64,000 nucleotides of DNA from Desulfuromonas sp. TF (GCF_000472285.1 NZ_KI421413.1:38087-102086), one strand, 5' to 3'; numbered from the stretch's first letter, positions 26,139 through 37,186 are shown. The notes: generated from the sequence alone by a model not told the origin. A program made the numbers and translations.

Positions 26139-27332
26139 TCAGTCTTTATTGGACAGGGCAGCAATCCCCGGCAACTCTTTGCCTTCGAGAAACTCGAGGG
26201 ATGCTCCGCCGCCCGTGGAAATGTGACTCATGCGATCGGAAAGTCCCGATTTATTCACCGCCGCAACCGAATCGCCGCCGCCAATAATGGTAAGAGCCTC
26301 CGATTCGGCAAGGGCATGGGCGATCGCCATGGTTCCTCTGGCGAAAGCGTCGAATTCAAAAACCCCCATCGGGCCGTTCCAGATCACCGTGGCGGCATTC
26401 TTGAGCATTCCGGTATACCGGTCGATGCTTTTCGGCCCGATATCGAGAGCCATCCAGCCCTCGGGGATTTCAACTCCGTCTGTTGTCCTGGCATTTGCAT
26501 CGGCCTTGAACGCATCGGCAATGACGTGGTCTTCGGGCAGGAGCAGTTCGACTCCTCTTTCGACGGCCTTTTTCAGAAGTTCGCCCGCCATTCCGATGCG
26601 GTCTTCCTCGACCAGGGAGCCGCCGACGGAAATGCCTCTGGCCTTAAGGAATGTATAGGCCATACCTCCGCCGATAAGCAGCGTGTCCACCTTGGTGAGC
26701 AGATTTTCGATTACGGTGATCTTGTCGCTGACTTTGGCTCCGCCGAGTATCGCAACAAAGGGGCGGGCCGGTGCGGCAATGGCCTGCCCCAGATAGCGCA
26801 GCTCCTTTTCCATCAGAAAACCGGCTGCGGCCGGAGAGAGAATGTGGGCAACCCCTTCGGTGGAGGCATGGGCGCGATGGGCGGCTCCGAAAGCATCATT
26901 CACATAGAGGTCGGCAAGTTCTGCCAGTTTTCGGCTGAACGCGGGATCATTTTTGGTTTCGCCCGCGTGGAAGCGGACGTTTTCCAGCAGCAAGACATCT
27001 CCGTCCTGCATCTTGTTTGTCAGGCTCAACACTTCCGGGCCGATACAATCCGGAGCCATGGCGACATTCCTGCCGAGGAGGCCGGCAAGATGAGGAGCGA
27101 CGGGAGCGAGGCTGTAGCGCTCATCCGGCGTTCCTTTCGGTCGCCCGAGGTGCGAGGCGAGGATGAGGCGGCCCCCCTGCTCTACGATGTGCCGAATGGT
27201 GGGAAGGGCGGCGACGATGCGGGTGTCGTCTGAAATATTGCCCTCATCGTCCAGGGGGACGTTGAAGTCGACCCTGCAGAGCACTTTCTTTCCCTTGAGG
27301 TCAAGATTCTGAATGGTCATTTTGTTAATCAT
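26139..27332 (-). CDS. pgk: Phosphoglycerate kinase
   Basis: A 397-residue phosphoglycerate kinase. [15 protein letters not shown] is the N-terminal substrate-binding signature, and [22 protein letters not shown] and the C-terminal GGGDSVAAV nucleotide-site motif are intact. The start at 27332 (MINKMTIQ) is chosen because AGGAGGT lies 5 bases upstream; the frame stays open farther upstream without meaning. It transfers phosphate from 1,3-bisphosphoglycerate to ADP. It follows gap after a hairpin. Confidence 0.96.
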   Translation of the reverse strand: MINKMTIQNLDLKGKKVLCRVDFNVPLDDEGNISDDTRIVAALPTIRHIVEQGGRLILASHLGRPKGTPDERYSLAPVAPHLAGLLGRNVAMAPDCIGPEVLSLTNKMQDGDVLLLENVRFHAGETKNDPAFSRKLAELADLYVNDAFGAAHRAHASTEGVAHILSPAAAGFLMEKELRYLGQAIAAPARPFVAILGGAKVSDKITVIENLLTKVDTLLIGGGMAYTFLKARGISVGGSLVEEDRIGMAGELLKKAVERGVELLLPEDHVIADAFKADANARTTDGVEIPEGWMALDIGPKSIDRYTGMLKNAATVIWNGPMGVFEFDAFARGTMAIAHALAESEALTIIGGGDSVAAVNKSGLSDRMSHISTGGGASLEFLEGKELPGIAALSNKD

Positions 27333-27365
27333 GGTACCTCCTGCACGCAAATGGATAGGATGCCG

Positions 27366-27402
27366 CAAAGGAAAAGGGCAGGACATCGGTGTGTCCTGCC
27401 CT
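27366..27402 (-). terminator. Hairpin between gap and pgk
   Basis: AGGGCAGGACA (27375-27385) pairs with TGTCCTGCCCT (27392-27402) around a six-base loop; on the minus strand TTTTCCTTT follows. It may be a partial terminator or a stabilising processing site that makes gap mRNA more abundant than pgk mRNA. Confidence 0.65.
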
Positions 27403-27423
27403 GCAATCCCTGAGGGATCAGAA

Positions 27424-28482
<1,059 letters not shown>

Positions 28483-28510
28483 CTATTTATATTGGATTAT
28501 TCACCGCGAA

Positions 28511-28539
28511 ATAATATCGGATAGGTTAGGGGGCGTCAA
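28511..28539 (-). promoter_or_regulatory. Sigma-70 promoter of the gap operon
   Basis: On the minus strand TTGACG (28534-28539) and TATTAT (28511-28516) are separated by 17 bases, about 85 bases before the gap start. Confidence 0.75.
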
Positions 28540-28833
28540 CCTATTTTAAAGAGTTTTTTTAGAGGAATTTTATGACTTTGTATTGCCCTTTCGTAACCAA
28601 TGTGATATCTATTCCGGATTGAAGTCTGGGGCAGGAGGGGGCACCATTACCGCCCCTTTTTCAACGATCGGGGTTGCCTTTGAGCCGTCCCTTCTGGTTC
28701 ATGCCCTGTTAAATGTACATGACCGCCGGAAAAACGCAAATACGAGAGGATTTTTCTTGCGCTCTGCGGAGTATCTGAGGCCATCCGGACACAGAGAATC
28801 CCTTTTTCCCTCATATCCACCCCCAATGCCCTT
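28540..28833 (+). other. Intergenic region before the sensor kinase
   Basis: Part of a gap of about 400 bases between divergent gap and the kinase gene. A possible plus-strand promoter is TTGCCC (28583-28588) with TATCTA (28606-28611), spacer 17. Downstream, GGGGC (28638-28642) pairs with GCCCC (28652-28656) followed by five T, a weak terminator or attenuator. An open frame of 84 codons at 28583 has no ribosome binding site or recognisable features and is not called. Confidence 0.4.
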
Positions 28834-30894
28834 ATGAAAAAAACTCTTGAAAAGCGAATTCTGCTATTCGCCTTTCTAACATTGACCCTAACCATTACGG
28901 TCAATACGGCTTTTAATATCGAGGGCTTCCGCCGCGATTACCGGGACGGAATCATCCTTCGATGTCAGAGCCTGGCGGCGGGGCTCAAGTCGTCGATCGA
29001 CAAGGTGCTGGCCCTGGGTATTCCCCTGGAAGAAATGGAGGGACTGAGCCTCCGATGCCAGGAAATCGTGGCCACCGACCCGGAAATCGACTATGTTCTT
29101 ATTGAAAACGAAGTCGGCACCCCTCTTTATTCCAGCGACCCCTCGTTCCACTTTCCCAACGAAGTCGAATTCCTGAGATCTCTGACTCCCTCGGTCGCCA
29201 TTCTCAAATCCCGACGGGGCTTGCTTTACGATGTGTCAGTGCAAATTTATGCCGCCGACGGAAAGATGGTCGGACGCATTCGCACCGGTTTTCTCGAGAG
29301 CATCCTAGATGAAAGAACCGGAAAGGCGTTCCGCCGCTCTATTGCGGTCCTGGGCACTGCATTTATCCTGGTTTTCGGGCTGATCTTCCTTTTCATCAAA
29401 CGCGACCTGGTTGGTCCGATAGGCCGCCTCTGTTCCGTCGCCAAACAAATTGCCTCGGGGAACTTCAAGGTCGCCGTTCCTCCTATGCCCACCAGAGATT
29501 TTGATGAGCTCGGCACGGCAATTCAGGAGATGGCTGCTTCTCTGCAGAGTCGTGACGACAAGATCAACGAAGGTTACCAGGAACTTGAAATAACCAATCG
29601 TGAACTTCAGGATTCCTATGAGCATCAGGAGCAGATCAGCGCCGAGCTGGGACGCAGCCGGGAGATGTATCGCTCTCTTCTTGAAGGTGCCAATGATGCC
29701 ATCGTGGTCAGCGATGAAGAGGATCAGATCGTCCTGGTCAACAAGGCCGCTGAAGCATTTTTCGGTTTTTCCAGGGGACAGGTTGAGGGAGCCAATCTCT
29801 TCACGACTCTCGAGAAATTGTTGAGTGACGATATCGAGGGGCAGTACGCCATGCACCAGAAGGTCCTTCGCGGCCAGAATGTTGAGGCTGAAATTCGTTT
29901 CGTGCGCCCCACCGACCGCAGACCGGTGGTCGGATGGGCGCTGGCTTCATCAATCGTCGGGAAAAATGGCAAACGGATGGTTCAAGCCGTTTTTCGTGAC
30001 GTCACCAGGGAGAGGCAGGTCAAGGAAAACCTTGAAAACAGCGCCAGGGAACTGGAAAGGCTGAACCAGATGAAGGATTCCTTTCTGGGAGTGGCTTCTC
30101 ACGAACTGAAAACTCCCCTGACCGTAATTATAGGATATGCCGAATTGATCCTTTCCGAGATGTCCGGCAATGTGGACAAATCGGTTCTCCCCATGGTTCA
30201 GCACATTGCTGATGCGGCCGAAAGGCTTTCCAACATCGTCAAGGACATGACCGACGTATCCATGCTGGACAGCAAGCGCCTTCCTCTCAGAAACAGGGAA
30301 GTCGATATCAATACTCTCATCCAGGATGCCGTCCGGGAACTCGGTTTATTCTTCTCCTTGCGCAAGCAGGTGCTTGAAATGAATCTCGGAAACGGGTTGC
30401 CGCTCATCAACTGCGACCCGGACCGCATGATTCAGGCGATCAGCAATCTCGTTGGCAACGCCATCAAGTTTACTCCTGACGGGGGAACGATTATCATCGA
30501 AACACGGTTGACTCAAAGCCTCCGTTCTTTCAGGCCGGCGAATGAGGAGGAGGGGATAAAAGCGCTTGAAACCCGCTTGCTTCCCTACATTGAAATCATT
30601 GTCCGCGATACGGGTATCGGAATTGCCGAAACAGATCAGCTCCATGTCTTCGACAAGTTCTATGAAGTGGGAAAAATCGAGGAGCATTTCACCGGCAAGT
30701 CGGCCTTCAAGGGAAAAGGCACAGGGCTTGGCCTGACGCTTGTCAAGGGGATTGTCGACATGCATGGAGGAGAAATCTGGGTGGAAAGCCCCGGTTGCGA
30801 TCCCGGAAAATGTCCCGGAAGCGCCTTCCATATTCTCCTTCCCATTGTTCAATTGGAGAGGGAAGGGGACTCTTCCGATCCTGGAGACGTCTGA
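28834..30894 (+). CDS. Membrane sensor histidine kinase (HAMP-PAS-HisKA-HATPase)
   Basis: A 686-residue kinase. TM1 is at about 8-28, followed by a periplasmic sensing region to about 168, TM2 (about 169-190), HAMP to about 245, a coiled coil to about 275 and a PAS domain at about 280-390. HisKA follows with SHELKTPLTVIIGY (phospho-accepting His423), then an HATPase with NLVGNAIKFTPDGG, DTGIGI and GKGTGLGL. No response regulator is adjacent, so it is an orphan. The layout resembles WalK, and the next gene encodes a YycJ-like protein. The ATG lacks a clear ribosome binding site. Confidence 0.9.
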   Translation: MKKTLEKRILLFAFLTLTLTITVNTAFNIEGFRRDYRDGIILRCQSLAAGLKSSIDKVLALGIPLEEMEGLSLRCQEIVATDPEIDYVLIENEVGTPLYSSDPSFHFPNEVEFLRSLTPSVAILKSRRGLLYDVSVQIYAADGKMVGRIRTGFLESILDERTGKAFRRSIAVLGTAFILVFGLIFLFIKRDLVGPIGRLCSVAKQIASGNFKVAVPPMPTRDFDELGTAIQEMAASLQSRDDKINEGYQELEITNRELQDSYEHQEQISAELGRSREMYRSLLEGANDAIVVSDEEDQIVLVNKAAEAFFGFSRGQVEGANLFTTLEKLLSDDIEGQYAMHQKVLRGQNVEAEIRFVRPTDRRPVVGWALASSIVGKNGKRMVQAVFRDVTRERQVKENLENSARELERLNQMKDSFLGVASHELKTPLTVIIGYAELILSEMSGNVDKSVLPMVQHIADAAERLSNIVKDMTDVSMLDSKRLPLRNREVDINTLIQDAVRELGLFFSLRKQVLEMNLGNGLPLINCDPDRMIQAISNLVGNAIKFTPDGGTIIIETRLTQSLRSFRPANEEEGIKALETRLLPYIEIIVRDTGIGIAETDQLHVFDKFYEVGKIEEHFTGKSAFKGKGTGLGLTLVKGIVDMHGGEIWVESPGCDPGKCPGSAFHILLPIVQLEREGDSSDPGDV

Positions 30895-30967
30895 CCTTTT
30901 CCCTTGCAGGGTTTTCAGATTTCCGGTATATAAACAGCGCTCTCGGGAGGGGGGAGGAGTAGAGGTT

Positions 30968-31738
30968 TTGCGGGTTTGTCTGCTGGCCAGCGGAAGCAAG
31001 GGCAACGCCCTGTATATTGAGAGTGGAGAGAGCCGTCTGCTGATCGATGCCGGTCTCTCCGCCCGGGAACTGACCACCCGCCTTGACCGAATCGGCGTCG
31101 CCGGGGAGCACCTGAACGGCCTGCTGGTCACTCACGAGCACAGCGACCATTGCCGCGGCCTCGGGCCCATGGCCCGACGATTCGGATTGCCGGTCCATAT
31201 CCATCACGACACCCATGCTGCACTGTCCCGAGTCGGCAACATCCCCGAACTGCAGATGTTCGAAACCGGCGAAGTCCTTGCTTTCAGGGATCTGAAGGTG
31301 GAAACCTTCCCCATTACCCACGATGCCGCGGCCCCTGTCGGCTTCACCATTGAAACCGGAGAAGGAAAGATCGGGGTCGCCACCGATCTCGGCATCGCCA
31401 CCCGACTGGTGACTCAGCACCTCAGGGGATGCCGGGTGCTGATCCTTGAGTCCAATCACGACGAAGGCATGCTTCAGAACGGCCCCTATCCCTGGCACCT
31501 CAAACAAAGAATCCGGAGCAACCACGGACATCTATCCAACCATGCCTCCTCCGAGCTTCTCGAGGGTCTGCTCTGGGAGGGTCTGGAAGCGGTTTTTCTG
31601 GCGCATCTGAGCGAAACGAACAATCATCCCTCTCTGGCCGAGAGTTGCGCCCTGGAGATGCTGGCAGGTCAGAATGTCTGCCGGCCCGAGGTCATCCTCG
31701 GCTGTCAGCACCGGCCGAGTCTTTGCTTTTCCTTTTGA
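30968..31738 (+). CDS. Metallo-beta-lactamase-fold hydrolase, YycJ/WalJ-like
   Basis: A 256-residue MBL-fold protein. LASGSKGNALYIESG at the start and LLVTHEHSDHCRGLG (His56, His58, Asp60, His61) are diagnostic of the YycJ/VicX branch. The ILESNHDEGML segment and C-terminal AHLSETNNHP complete the metal site. YycJ-type proteins are inferred to be nucleases or DNA-repair-related hydrolases. The start TTG 30968 is chosen because family members begin immediately before LASGSKGN and GGAGG (30952-30956) lies upstream. It follows the sensor kinase by about 70 bases. Confidence 0.85.
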   Translation: MRVCLLASGSKGNALYIESGESRLLIDAGLSARELTTRLDRIGVAGEHLNGLLVTHEHSDHCRGLGPMARRFGLPVHIHHDTHAALSRVGNIPELQMFETGEVLAFRDLKVETFPITHDAAAPVGFTIETGEGKIGVATDLGIATRLVTQHLRGCRVLILESNHDEGMLQNGPYPWHLKQRIRSNHGHLSNHASSELLEGLLWEGLEAVFLAHLSETNNHPSLAESCALEMLAGQNVCRPEVILGCQHRPSLCFSF

Positions 31739-31833
31739 GTTGTGCGAATCTGTTTTTCCGGGGCCTCCGATGACAGGGACCTGAACGTTTTGAAGCTGAT
31801 CATCGAATAAAGACATAAGAAGGAGAACTTATA

Positions 31834-33129
31834 ATGATCCCACGTTACACCCGTAAGGAAATGGCCCGTATCTGGGAGCCCGAAAACCGGTTCCGGATCT
31901 GGCTGGAGATAGAGACTCTGGCCTGCGAAAAACAGGCACAGCTCGGAGTCATCCCGGCGGAGTCGGTCAAGGTGATCCGGGAAAAAGGTAACTTCGACAT
32001 CTCCCGCATCGATGAGATCGAGGCCGAGGTCAAACACGACGTCATTGCCTTTCTTACCTCAGTGGCTGAATTCGTGGGTCCGGAGGCGCGCTTCATTCAT
32101 CAGGGGATGACCTCTTCGGACGTTCTCGACACCTGCTTCTCGGTACAGCTTGTACAGGCCGCCGACGAACTGCTCACCGATCTCGACATGGTCCTCGATG
32201 CGATTCGCGAACGGGCTTTCGAACACAAGGACACCGTCTGCATGGGGCGCTCCCACGCCATTCATGCCGAACCGGTCACCTTCGGCCTGAAGCTGGCTAC
32301 CTGGTATGCTGAGATGCAGCGCAACAGACAGCGCCTGCAGGCGGCCCGGGAGAATATTGCCACCGGCGCCATTTCAGGGGCTGTCGGCACCTTTGCCAAC
32401 ATCGATCCGGCCGTGGAGGAGTACGTCTGTCAGAAACTGGGCCTGAAGCCCGAACCGGTTTCAACTCAGGTTATTCCTCGCGACCGCCATGCCGAATATT
32501 TCTGCACCCTGGCGATTATCGCTTCGTCCATGGAGCGCATCGTGGTGGAAATCCGGCACCTCCAGCGCACCGAGGTTCTGGAGGCCGAGGAGTTCTTCTC
32601 CAAGGGGCAGAAGGGCTCGTCGGCCATGCCTCACAAGCGCAATCCGATCCTGTCGGAAAACCTTACCGGCCAGGCTCGGATGGTGCGTGCCTACTGTCTG
32701 CCGGCGTTGGAGAACGTGGCTCTATGGCATGAACGGGACATCTCCCACTCTTCGGTTGAGCGCAATATCGGACCCGACGCCACCGTCACCCTCGATTTTT
32801 CCCTGCGGCGGCTGGCCGGCCTGATCAGGAACCTTGTGGTCTACCCTGAAAACATGCTGAAAAATCTCAACCAGATGCGCGGTCTGGTCTTCTCGCAGAA
32901 GATCCTACTCGATCTCACGCAGGCCGGCGTCTCCCGAGAGGACTCTTACCGCATGGTGCAGCGCAACGCGATGAAGGTCTGGGAAGAGGGGAAGGATTTC
33001 CAGGAGGAGCTCCTCGCCGACAAGGACGTTGTGGACGCTCTCGGAGAGAACAAAATCCGAGAGTCGTTCGATCTGAGCTATCACCTCAAGCATGTCGATA
33101 CGATTTTCAAGCGGGTATTCGGCTGTTGA
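31834..33129 (+). CDS. purB: Adenylosuccinate lyase
   Basis: A 431-residue fumarase/aspartase-superfamily lyase. The signature GSSAMPHKRNP is at about 263-273 and HQGMTSSDVLDT and MGRSHAIHAEPVTFG are intact. It acts twice in purine synthesis, on SAICAR and on adenylosuccinate. GAAGGAGAA precedes the ATG. It opens the run purB-purL-purQ-purF-pyrE. Confidence 0.96.
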   Translation: MIPRYTRKEMARIWEPENRFRIWLEIETLACEKQAQLGVIPAESVKVIREKGNFDISRIDEIEAEVKHDVIAFLTSVAEFVGPEARFIHQGMTSSDVLDTCFSVQLVQAADELLTDLDMVLDAIRERAFEHKDTVCMGRSHAIHAEPVTFGLKLATWYAEMQRNRQRLQAARENIATGAISGAVGTFANIDPAVEEYVCQKLGLKPEPVSTQVIPRDRHAEYFCTLAIIASSMERIVVEIRHLQRTEVLEAEEFFSKGQKGSSAMPHKRNPILSENLTGQARMVRAYCLPALENVALWHERDISHSSVERNIGPDATVTLDFSLRRLAGLIRNLVVYPENMLKNLNQMRGLVFSQKILLDLTQAGVSREDSYRMVQRNAMKVWEEGKDFQEELLADKDVVDALGENKIRESFDLSYHLKHVDTIFKRVFGC

Positions 33130-33197
33130 GAGTGAGCAGCCTGGGAAAACCAACTTTTTCAACCACCCTGCTCTAAACAGCATCGGGGAGAAGATAA

Positions 33198-36176
33198 ATG
33201 GCCTGGAGAGTCGTCGTAGGACTGAAAAAAGACGTTAAGGATGCGCGGGGAATGCGCGTCCAGCGCGAAATCAGGGAACACCTCGGCATCGAGCTGGAGG
33301 ATGTCCGCACGCTGGATGTCTTCACCGTCGATGCCCAGCTGTCGGACGAAGAACTGGAGGCGGCGGCCTCAGGGCCCTTTTCCGATCCGGTGATTCAGGA
33401 ATACGCCGTCAACCATCTCCTGGCGACCGATTTCGATGTGCTCATCGAAGTCGGATTTCGCCCCGGCGTGACGGACAACGTGGGGCGCACGGCTCGTGAG
33501 GCTATCCAGTATATCACCGGCCGGCCTTTCCGGCAGGGGGAGGGGGTTTACACCTCCACCCAATATCTGCTCAGAGGTGCGGTCGATCGGGAATCCGCCG
33601 AAAGGATCGCGGCGGGTTTTCTCGCCAACGGCCTGATCCAGCGATGGACGATCCTCACCGCCTCCGAACTCGATCCGAAGACGGGCGTCCCGATTACGGT
33701 TCCCAAGGTCGTCAGCGATGCCCGGCCCGAGGTCCGACCCGTCGATCTGGATGTTTCCGACGACGAGCTGCTCAGGATCAGCCGTGAGGGGATGCTGGCA
33801 CTCAGCCTGGAGGAGATGAAAAAACTCCAGGCCTACGTCGCCGACCCGGAGGTCCGCAAGGTCCGCAAAGCCGCCGGACTCGGTCCCGATCTCACAGATG
33901 TGGAACTCGAGGCGCTGGCCCAGACCTGGAGCGAGCACTGCAAGCACAAGATATTTTCCGCCCGCATCGAATATGAAGACGAAAATGGGAACAGGGAAAC
34001 CATCGATTCTCTGTTCAAAACCTACATCGTCGGCGCGACTCGTGAGATCCGCCGCAGGATGGGCGAAAAAGACTTCTGTCTGTCGGTCTTCAAGGACAAT
34101 GCCGGAGTGATCGAGTTCAACGCCGACTGGAGTCTGGTCTTCAAGGTTGAGACCCACAACTCTCCCAGCGCCCTCGACCCTTACGGCGGCGCGCTGACCG
34201 GGATCGTCGGAGTCAACCGCGACGGCGTCGGCACGGGCATGGGGGCGAGGCTGATCTTCAACACGGACGTCTTCTGTTTCGCGTCCCCCTTTCTTGAGAA
34301 ACCCCTGCCTCCGAGACTTCTCCACCCCCGGCGAATCTTCGAGGGGGTGGTGGAAGGGGTCGAGCACGGCGGCAACAAGAGCGGCATCCCCACCGTCAAC
34401 GGCTCTCTCATCTTCGATGAGCGCTTTGCCGGCAAGCCACTGGTCTACTGCGGAACCGCCGCCATCATGCCCCGGGTGCTGAATGGCAAACCGGCTCACG
34501 AAAAGAAGGTGAGGATCGGCGATCACATCGTCATGACCGGGGGGCGCATCGGCAAGGACGGCATCCACGGCGCCACCTTCTCCTCGGAGGAGCTTCACGA
34601 GGGCTCTCCGGTCACCGCCGTGCAGATCGGCGATCCGATAACCCAGAAGCGGATGTTCGATTTCCTGAACATCGCCCGCGACCGAGGTCTCTACAGCTCC
34701 ATTACCGATAACGGCGCCGGGGGCCTCTCATCCTCCGTCGGGGAAATGGCCGAGGACACGGGCGGGTTCGAGATGCACCTCGACCGGGCGCCGCTCAAGT
34801 ACCCCGGCCTTCAGCCCTGGGAGATTCTCATTTCTGAGGCCCAGGAGCGCATGACCCTCTCCGTCCCTCCGGAGAATCTGGAGGAGTTCCTCCGGCTGGC
34901 CCGGGAGATGGACGTCGAGGCGACCGACCTCGGAGTATTCACCGATTCCGGATACGCCCACTGCCTTTACGAAGGCCTGACCGTCGCCTATCTTTCCATG
35001 GAGTTTCTCCATGAAGGTGTGCCGCAGATGGTGATCCCCGCGCGCTGGGAGCCGAAAGACCTGATCGAGCCCGCCATCGAAACGCCCGCCTCCCTGGACG
35101 CCGTGCTCGAAGCGCTTCTCGGACGTCTCAATATCTGCTCCAAGGAGAGCGTGGTGCGGCGCTACGATCACGAGGTTCAGGCCGGCACCGTCATCAAGCC
35201 GCTGATCGGGGTGGCCAACGACGGTCCCTCCGATGCCGCCGTATTCCGACCCCTGTTCGACTCCTTCGAAGGGGTGGTGGTCTCCCACGGCATCTGCCCT
35301 TCCTACAGCGATATCGACACCTACCACATGATGGCCTGCGCCATCGACGAAGGGCTGCGCAACTACGTGGCCGTCGGGGGCGACATCGGACATGTTGCCG
35401 GTCTCGACAATTTCTGCTGGTGCGATCCGGTCAAGAGCGATAAGACGCCGGACGGCGAATACAAGGCCGCCCAGCTGGTGCGGGCCAACAAGGCCCTCTA
35501 CGACACCTGCGTCGCTTTCGGAGTGCCGCTGATCTCCGGCAAGGACTCCATGAAGAACGACTACCAGATCGGCGATACCAAGATCTCCATTCCGCCGACC
35601 GTCCTCTTCTCGGTCATCGGCAGGATCGACGACGTCCGCCGTGCCGTCTCCATGGACGTCAAGCGTCCCGGTGACCTCGTCTACCTCCTCGGCATCACCC
35701 GCGACGAGTGCGGAGGCTCCGAATACTATTCCTGGCTCGGCGAACTGGGAAAAAACGTCCCCAAGGTCGACGCTCCCTATGCGCTTCGCCTCTACAGGGC
35801 CCTTAATGCCGCCCAGAATGAAGGGCTTGTGGCCTCCTGCCACGATCTCTCCGACGGCGGGCTCGGCGTCGCCCTGGCGGAGAAGGCCTTCGCCGGCGGC
35901 TTCGGCATCCGTGCCGATCTCGCCAGGGTGACCGCCGACGGGAAGCTGAGAGCCGACACCATTCTCTTCTCCGAGTCCCAGAGCCGGCTCCTTGTCACGG
36001 TGCGTCCTGAAAACCGGGTCCGTTTCGAGGCCCAGTTTGCCGGACTCGATGCCGCACTCATCGGAGAAGTGACACCGTCGCCCCAGCTATGGATCAGCGA
36101 CGGCGGCCGGACCCTGATCCAGTCGGATATCAACACATTGAAGGAGGCGTGGCAGGCGCCTCTCAGGGAGCTGTAA
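33198..36176 (+). CDS. purL: Phosphoribosylformylglycinamidine synthase with duplicated PurS-like N-terminus
   Basis: A 992-residue FGAM synthase. The C-terminal 780 residues are a full PurL: ETHNSPSALDPYGGALTG, SITDNGAGGLSSSVGEMA and GKDSMKNDY are ATP- and substrate-binding motifs. The first 165 residues look like two consecutive PurS-type units, each with V-x-D-x-x-G (VKDARGMRV and VTDNVGRTA) and a LLATD or FLANGLIQ end. Normally PurS is a separate 80-residue protein. It is followed by purQ after one base; together they convert FGAR to FGAM. Confidence 0.93.
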   Translation: MAWRVVVGLKKDVKDARGMRVQREIREHLGIELEDVRTLDVFTVDAQLSDEELEAAASGPFSDPVIQEYAVNHLLATDFDVLIEVGFRPGVTDNVGRTAREAIQYITGRPFRQGEGVYTSTQYLLRGAVDRESAERIAAGFLANGLIQRWTILTASELDPKTGVPITVPKVVSDARPEVRPVDLDVSDDELLRISREGMLALSLEEMKKLQAYVADPEVRKVRKAAGLGPDLTDVELEALAQTWSEHCKHKIFSARIEYEDENGNRETIDSLFKTYIVGATREIRRRMGEKDFCLSVFKDNAGVIEFNADWSLVFKVETHNSPSALDPYGGALTGIVGVNRDGVGTGMGARLIFNTDVFCFASPFLEKPLPPRLLHPRRIFEGVVEGVEHGGNKSGIPTVNGSLIFDERFAGKPLVYCGTAAIMPRVLNGKPAHEKKVRIGDHIVMTGGRIGKDGIHGATFSSEELHEGSPVTAVQIGDPITQKRMFDFLNIARDRGLYSSITDNGAGGLSSSVGEMAEDTGGFEMHLDRAPLKYPGLQPWEILISEAQERMTLSVPPENLEEFLRLAREMDVEATDLGVFTDSGYAHCLYEGLTVAYLSMEFLHEGVPQMVIPARWEPKDLIEPAIETPASLDAVLEALLGRLNICSKESVVRRYDHEVQAGTVIKPLIGVANDGPSDAAVFRPLFDSFEGVVVSHGICPSYSDIDTYHMMACAIDEGLRNYVAVGGDIGHVAGLDNFCWCDPVKSDKTPDGEYKAAQLVRANKALYDTCVAFGVPLISGKDSMKNDYQIGDTKISIPPTVLFSVIGRIDDVRRAVSMDVKRPGDLVYLLGITRDECGGSEYYSWLGELGKNVPKVDAPYALRLYRALNAAQNEGLVASCHDLSDGGLGVALAEKAFAGGFGIRADLARVTADGKLRADTILFSESQSRLLVTVRPENRVRFEAQFAGLDAALIGEVTPSPQLWISDGGRTLIQSDINTLKEAWQAPLREL

Positions 36177-36177
36177 T

Positions 36178-37005
36178 ATGGCTAAAGAAGTCAGAGCGAT
36201 GGTCATCGCCGGCAACGGCACCAACTGCGAGCGGGAGGTGGCCAATGCCTGCCGTCTCGCCGGAGCCGAAGTCGTCGATATCGTTCACATCGCCGAACTC
36301 CTCGCCGGGCGGGCGCGTCTCGATGATTACCATTTCCTGAATCTGGCCGGTGGTTTTCTTGACGGCGATGATCTCGGCAGCGCCAAGGCCGGAGCCAACC
36401 GTTTCCTCCATGCTCCCGTCGCAGGAAGCGATGAGCACCTGGCAGATCAGCTGCAGCGTTTTGTCGACGAGGGGAAGCTGATCATGGGGGTCTGCAACGG
36501 CTTCCAGCTGATGGTAAAGATGGGGCTGCTCCCTGGTCTCGGGAGGGAATACCGCAACCAGACCACCACCCTGACCTTCAACGACAGCGGCCGCTTCGAG
36601 GACCGCTGGGCCTATCTCAAGGTCGATCCTCAATCCCCCTGCATTTATACCCGGGGCCTGAGCGGGATCTATCTGCCGGTGCGCCACGGCGAAGGGAAAT
36701 TCGTTGCCTCTTCTGAGGAAGTACTGAACGAAATCGAGAGCAAATCCCTGTCAGTGCTGAAGTATTCCGATTCGGACTATGCGGTCCCGACGATGGAATA
36801 TCCCCTCAATCCCAACGGTTCGATGAACGCTATCGCCGGAATCTGCGATGAGACGGGGCGCCTGTTCGGCCTCATGCCCCATCCTGAGGCTTACGTCCAC
36901 CGCACGCACCATCCCCGCTGGACCCGTGAAGAGCTCCCAGAGGAAGGGATGGGACTGTTGCTTTTCCAGAATGCCGTCCGTTTCGTCCGTGAGGAGTTGT
37001 TTTAG
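36178..37005 (+). CDS. purQ: Phosphoribosylformylglycinamidine synthase, glutaminase subunit
   Basis: A 275-residue class I glutamine amidotransferase, longer than the usual 230-residue PurQ. GNGTNCEREVANA opens the protein, the nucleophile Cys is in MGVCNGFQLM (about 105) and the His/Glu pair is in LMPHPEAYVH near the C-terminus. It feeds ammonia to PurL, which precedes it by a single base. It is followed directly by a GC-rich inverted repeat. Confidence 0.94.
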   Translation: MAKEVRAMVIAGNGTNCEREVANACRLAGAEVVDIVHIAELLAGRARLDDYHFLNLAGGFLDGDDLGSAKAGANRFLHAPVAGSDEHLADQLQRFVDEGKLIMGVCNGFQLMVKMGLLPGLGREYRNQTTTLTFNDSGRFEDRWAYLKVDPQSPCIYTRGLSGIYLPVRHGEGKFVASSEEVLNEIESKSLSVLKYSDSDYAVPTMEYPLNPNGSMNAIAGICDETGRLFGLMPHPEAYVHRTHHPRWTREELPEEGMGLLLFQNAVRFVREELF

Positions 37006-37125
37006 GGACGCGGGACGAGGAATGCGAAATGCGAAATGCGAAACCGTGGGGACGCGGGGAACTTTGACCACGTCCCTCGTTCCGCGTCCCGCGTCCCGCG
37101 TCCCGCGTCCCGCGTCCCGCGTGAC
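37005..37125. repeat. GC-rich inverted and tandem repeat after purQ
   Basis: GGGACGCGGGACGAGG (37005-37020) pairs with 37075-37090 with one G-U pair. Between them lie three tandem GAAATGC-type 8-base units (37019-37042). After the right arm GCGTCCC is repeated five times in tandem (37084-37118). A related sequence lies after pyrE. The arms could form a long hairpin after purQ. Confidence 0.75.
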
Positions 37126-37149
37126 GGGTATCTTTTTCCCAGCGGTTTG

Positions 37150-37186
37150 TGCTATATTGCCATGGTCTGGAACGGTTGGTCCGTTC
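37150..37186 (+). promoter_or_regulatory. Possible extended -10 promoter and leader hairpin of purF
   Basis: TG-C-TATATT (37150-37158) is an extended -10 element without a clear -35. Just downstream GAACGG (37170-37175) pairs with CCGTTC (37181-37186) across a five-base loop. The purF start is about 50 bases later. Confidence 0.35.

Noticed and set aside
28583-28837. 84-codon gene before the sensor kinase
   Set aside because: No ribosome binding site, no family features, and it contains a terminator-like hairpin.
37084-37118. CRISPR-like array in the GCGTCCC repeats
   Set aside because: Units are seven bases with no spacers and no cas genes nearby; it is a simple tandem repeat.
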